Positions 60,923-64,000 of a stretch of DNA of 64,000 bases are shown piece after piece. The first letter of the stretch is position 1. Every line of letters starts with the position of its first letter. The notes below the pieces were generated by a model. The model did not search any database and was not told the DNA's origin. It saw nothing but the letters and a program-made list of their open reading frames with translations. The stretch is from the NCBI GenBank assembly GCA_009838975.1, contig VXQO01000150.1:1-64000 (forward strand), written 5' to 3'. The DNA is from Gemmatimonadota bacterium (GTDB lineage Bacteria > Gemmatimonadota > Gemmatimonadetes > Longimicrobiales > Gaopeijiaceae). Made by a program: the position numbers and the translations under genes.

Positions 60923-61989
60923 CCCCCCTGGACGCTCGCTCGACGGAGCAGGGTGGCCGCCCTTGAACTCCCGGCATCCTCTGCTGCTTCCAGAGGCGTG
61001 CGACCGTCGTAGTCACGCACCGACACGTCAGCGCCGGCCTTGAGCAGGACGTTCAGGATGTCCGCGTTCTCCGCATTCGCCGCCAAATGCAAGGGTGTCG
61101 CACCCGTCGCGTTCCTGGCGTTCACGTCGGCCCCGGCCTGTATGAGCGCCGTGGCGACCTCGGGGCCATGGTTGAAGGACGCCGCGCTGTGCAGGGGTGT
61201 TCCGGACGTTGCCAACTCCCGGGCGTTCACCTCCGCCCCGGCTTCGATAAGGGCAAGCGCCACTTCCGGGTTCCAGTTGGCATACAACGCCCTCAGGAGA
61301 GGGGTATCTCCATGCCCGTTTTCGACGTTCACGTCGGATCCCCCGTTAATGAGAGCCAACGCTACCTCGGGGTTCTCGTTGTTCGCCGCCGCCAGGTGGA
61401 GTGGTGCCTCGTCGAGGCGGCCCGCACGAGCGTCGAGGTCAGCTCCGGCCCGCATGAGAGCCACAACCATCTCCGGGTTCTCGTTCGACCGTGCCGCGAG
61501 CGAAAGGGCTGTTGATCCTTCCGGGTTCGCGGCGTCCACGTCCACTCCGGCGCGGACGAACGTCAAGGCTACCTCCGGATTCTCGTTGAATATTGCGGCG
61601 CCGAGCAGGTGCCGGACTTCGGCGCGTGCGCCGGCCCCGAGAAGAAGAAGAGCCACCTGGGGGTTCCCGTTGTACCGCGCTGCCATGTCCAGGGGTGCCC
61701 GATTCATGCCGCTTGTGCCGAAGTAGCTGTCCATGGCGCCGATGTCGGCCCCGGCTTCGACAACCGCTTCCACCACGCCTGGGTGCTCGCTCCAGGCCGC
61801 AGCGAGATGAAGGGGAGTCAGGCCGGCCGAATCCCGGACCATCACATCCGTCCCCGCTTGCACGCAGGCCCTGGTATCGCCGGGAGTTGCCGACTTGAAG
61901 AAAGCTTCGGTATTCCAGGTCGCGCAATCGGGGGACGCGCACGTTGCCAGCAGGAACGTCGTCAGTAACGGACTCGTGGCTCGCCACAT
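60919..61989 (-). CDS. Ankyrin-repeat lipoprotein
   Basis: 356-aa exported repeat protein. The N-terminus (TTFLLATCASPDC) fits a lipobox. About nine ankyrin repeats of 34-35 residues follow. Many carry the consensus NENPEVALALI-x-AGADVNAR, with TPLHLAA helices. Ankyrin repeats serve as protein-binding surfaces. ATG 61989 is used because it begins the signal peptide; an in-frame ATG at 62025 overlaps the M20 gene. The repeats give a 102-105 bp period in the DNA. Confidence 0.85.
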   Translation of the reverse strand: MWRATSPLLTTFLLATCASPDCATWNTEAFFKSATPGDTRACVQAGTDVMVRDSAGLTPLHLAAAWSEHPGVVEAVVEAGADIGAMDSYFGTSGMNRAPLDMAARYNGNPQVALLLLGAGARAEVRHLLGAAIFNENPEVALTFVRAGVDVDAANPEGSTALSLAARSNENPEMVVALMRAGADLDARAGRLDEAPLHLAAANNENPEVALALINGGSDVNVENGHGDTPLLRALYANWNPEVALALIEAGAEVNARELATSGTPLHSAASFNHGPEVATALIQAGADVNARNATGATPLHLAANAENADILNVLLKAGADVSVRDYDGRTPLEAAEDAGSSRAATLLRRASVQGG

Positions 61990-62017
61990 CAACGGATGGC
62001 CGGCACGCGCACCCCGG

Positions 62018-63301
62018 TCATCCATTCTGCAAGCGGGATCCGCCGACCGGCGCCTGACCCGGGCCTGCAAGCTCCAGCGCCGCGAGCGCCAGCACCTGCG
62101 TGCACGACACCAGGTCGTCCACGGAGCAGGATTCGTCCGGTTGGTGAGCCTCCTCGAGAGGGCCGGGGCCGTACGCCACACAGTGCTCGACACCGGCGAT
62201 CCGGGCAAAGTGTTTCTGGTCGTAGGTGCCGGGGCTTGCCACGAGTTCCGCATCGCGGCCGCGGACCTCGCGCACCGCGCTGGAAAGGGCCCGTACGAGC
62301 GGCGATTCCGGAGGCGCCGCGACCGGGTGCACCACCATCCGGTCCTCGATCGTGAAGCGGCGCCCCGGATCTTCGCGCTCGACCGCGCCGACGAGCGCCG
62401 CGATCTCGGCCCGGACCTCCTCGAACGGCTCTTCGGGAATGAAGCGGCGGTCGAAGGTGGCCACGCAACGGTCGGCCACGCAGGGAGACTGGGTGTCCGC
62501 ACCCGCCTGGCCGCCCGTGATGGCGTTGACGTTGAGCGACGGCAGCCGCGAGGGCGCCGGGACCACGGGAAGCTCTGAGCGCCGCGTCGCCAGGGCCGGC
62601 CCCAGCCGCCTCCGAAACGTCTCGAGGAGCGCGCCCATGTCAGCGATCGCGCTGCGACCGAGGTGGCTCATGCTGCCGTGAGCCACGTGGCCGTGCGCCA
62701 CGATATCGAACCAGTAGACGCCCCTGTGCCCCACGCAAACACGGTCCGGTCCGAACGGCTCCGGGATGATCGCGTAGTCGACATCGCGGGCCGAGATGAT
62801 GCCCTCGTGGCACAGGTGCGCCACCCCGGCGAACCCGCCGCTCTCCTCGTCGACGGTGGCGCTGATATCGACGGCGCCTTCCAGTTCGATCCCGGCCCGG
62901 CGGATCGCTTCGACAGCGAAGACTGCCGCGGCGATCCCCGACTTCATGTCCGAGGCGCCTCGCCCGAGAATGCGGCCGTCCCGCACAAGTCCCTCGAACG
63001 GGTCCACCGTCCACCCTTCGCCCGGGGGAACCACGTCGAAGTGTCCGTTGAGGTGGAGCCTCGGACCCCTTCCGCCCAGGTTCCCGCGCCCCACCACATT
63101 CACGCGCGGGTGGCCGGCCGTGTGCTCCGGACGGCCCTCCGCCTCGACGTACTCCACGGCCAATCCGGCCTCCGCCAGGCGCCGCCCGATCAGATCCGCG
63201 CATTCACGGTAGAAGTCTCCCGGCGGGTTGACCGTCGGGATCCGGATCAACTCGACCGTGAAGGCCACGATCTCGTCGCGGGCCGCCTCCACCTGGGCCA
63301 T
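62018..63301 (-). CDS. M20 family peptidase / ArgE-DapE-type deacylase
   Basis: 427-aa di-zinc hydrolase. Metal motifs: LHLNGHFDVVPPG (His), GRGASDMKSGIA (bridging Asp), ATVDEESGG (catalytic and ligand Glu), IIPEPFG (ligand), and the C-terminal YGPGPLEEAHQPDE with the last His. The family includes acetylornithine deacetylase, succinyl-diaminopimelate desuccinylase and carboxypeptidases; the substrate is not decidable here. ATG 63301 is preferred to TTG 63349. It is 28 bp upstream of the ankyrin gene on the same strand. Confidence 0.9.
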   Translation of the reverse strand: MAQVEAARDEIVAFTVELIRIPTVNPPGDFYRECADLIGRRLAEAGLAVEYVEAEGRPEHTAGHPRVNVVGRGNLGGRGPRLHLNGHFDVVPPGEGWTVDPFEGLVRDGRILGRGASDMKSGIAAAVFAVEAIRRAGIELEGAVDISATVDEESGGFAGVAHLCHEGIISARDVDYAIIPEPFGPDRVCVGHRGVYWFDIVAHGHVAHGSMSHLGRSAIADMGALLETFRRRLGPALATRRSELPVVPAPSRLPSLNVNAITGGQAGADTQSPCVADRCVATFDRRFIPEEPFEEVRAEIAALVGAVEREDPGRRFTIEDRMVVHPVAAPPESPLVRALSSAVREVRGRDAELVASPGTYDQKHFARIAGVEHCVAYGPGPLEEAHQPDESCSVDDLVSCTQVLALAALELAGPGQAPVGGSRLQNG

Positions 63302-63457
63302 CACGTGGTCGGCGCGGGCCGTCCGGCTGTCAGTGCGGGTGCGCCTCAACGGCTTGGCCTCGCGGGGTCGCTTGGGGGGACGCCTGGGAGCAACTTTCCC
63401 TTACATTCTGCCGCACGAACGCCCCAAAGCAAACCCAGCCGGGAGAGACGACCTCCG

Positions 63458-64000
63458 ATGACCTCCATGTTCAGCCTTCAGGGCCGCACCGCCGCGATCG
63501 TGGGCGGCGGCTCCGGCATCGGCGAAGCCGTCGCGATCGGGTGTGCGGAGGCGGGCGCCGGCGTCCACTGCCTCGACATCGACGCGGAGGCCGCGGCCCG
63601 CACTGCCGCGACCATCCGCGCGGCGGGTGGAGAGGCCGCCTCGGCCCGGCTCGACATCGTCGACGGAGCCGCCGTCACGGCCGCCTTCAGCGGCATCGCG
63701 ACCGCGCACGGCTCCCTCGACGTCGTGGTCTGCACGCCCGGCGTGAACGTGCGCAAGCCGCTGCTCGACTACACCGACGACGAGATCGACCGCGTCCTCG
63801 GGCTCAACCTCAAGGGCGGCGCGCACGTCATCCAGTCCGCGGGCCGGATCATGCGCACCCAGGGGTCCGGCTCGATCATCCTCTTCAGCTCGATCCGTTC
63901 GGTGGTGGTCGAGCCCGGCCAGAGCATGTACGCGGCGACCAAGGCGGGGATCGTCCAGATGGTGCGAGCCGCGGCGGCGGAACTCGGGCCGCACGGGGTG
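63458..64000 (+). CDS. SDR family oxidoreductase (cut at the window end)
   Basis: First 181 codons of a short-chain dehydrogenase/reductase. The cofactor loop AAIVGGGSGIGEAVAIG, a following CLDID strand suggesting NAD preference, VVVCTPGVN, catalytic Ser in ILFSSIRSVV, and YAATK (YxxxK) are visible. ATG 63458 has GGGAGAG upstream; ATG 63467 is an alternative. About 70 further residues would be expected. Substrate unknown. Confidence 0.88.
   Translation, partial: MTSMFSLQGRTAAIVGGGSGIGEAVAIGCAEAGAGVHCLDIDAEAAARTAATIRAAGGEAASARLDIVDGAAVTAAFSGIATAHGSLDVVVCTPGVNVRKPLLDYTDDEIDRVLGLNLKGGAHVIQSAGRIMRTQGSGSIILFSSIRSVVVEPGQSMYAATKAGIVQMVRAAAAELGPHGV

Noticed and set aside
60919-61989. CRISPR-like periodic repeat of about 102-105 bp
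   Set aside because: The period is the codon image of ankyrin repeats; there are no constant repeats with unique spacers.
1-64000. tRNA, rRNA, insertion sequence or prophage
   Set aside because: No cloverleaf-type T-arm sequences, rRNA cores, transposase or phage structural genes were seen on either strand.

Overview
This is a GC-rich bacterial chromosome segment built around the replication origin. The dnaA-dnaN intergenic space holds a cluster of DnaA-box-like nonamers, and the rpmH-rnpA-yidD-yidC-mnmE-mnmG-parA-parB block follows with a perfect parS site. Outer-membrane receptors, lipoproteins and a beta-barrel point to a diderm. The mix of CarboxypepD-regulatory/TonB proteins, PD40 beta-propellers, PIG-L and M14 hydrolases, NPEV-type ankyrin repeats and a bactofilin is what I would expect of Gemmatimonadota or a close relative. 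That assignment is inferred from gene content, not from a marker search. I see no rRNA, tRNA, CRISPR array, prophage or insertion sequence.

Left arm (1-29.6 kb): a 5'-cut nucleoside/sugar-type ABC permease; a TonB receptor plus redoxin operon behind a tandem metalloregulator-like operator; a HEAT-like protein; a large PIG-L deacetylase; a plug-domain protein and phosphofructokinase; a phenylacetyl-CoA epoxidase operon whose PaaD is split into two genes; a chain of overlapping genes (group II decarboxylase, CPBP protease, small protein, MOSC protein) followed by a type IIA topoisomerase A subunit, a saccharopine-dehydrogenase-like enzyme and a PD40 protein; a queE/Nudix operon on the other strand; an ECF sigma / membrane protein / LTxxQ trio resembling CnrH-CnrY-CnrX; and a threonine-to-glycine pair (tdh-kbl).

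Origin region (29.6-48.2 kb): a minus-strand envelope-signalling cassette (lipoprotein, histidine kinase, NtrC-type regulator, coiled-coil periplasmic protein, outer-membrane barrel), then pyrE, dnaN, oriC and dnaA, then the co-directional ribosome / RNase P / membrane insertion / tRNA modification / chromosome partition block ending in an M23 peptidase and a bactofilin. From 39.3 to 60.9 kb every gene is on the plus strand, so transcription leads away from oriC.

Right arm (48-64 kb): a Nif3-like protein, M14 carboxypeptidase, zinc-ribbon membrane protein, DUF819 transporter-like protein, and a complete lipoate/pyruvate dehydrogenase locus (lipA, pdhA, pdhB, pdhC, lpdA). The last is interrupted by a secreted amidohydrolase with a two-copy palindromic operator over its start codon. 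An ankyrin lipoprotein, an M20 peptidase and a cut SDR gene close the window. Most adjacent same-strand genes overlap by 4 bp (ATGA or GTGA), indicating tight translational coupling.
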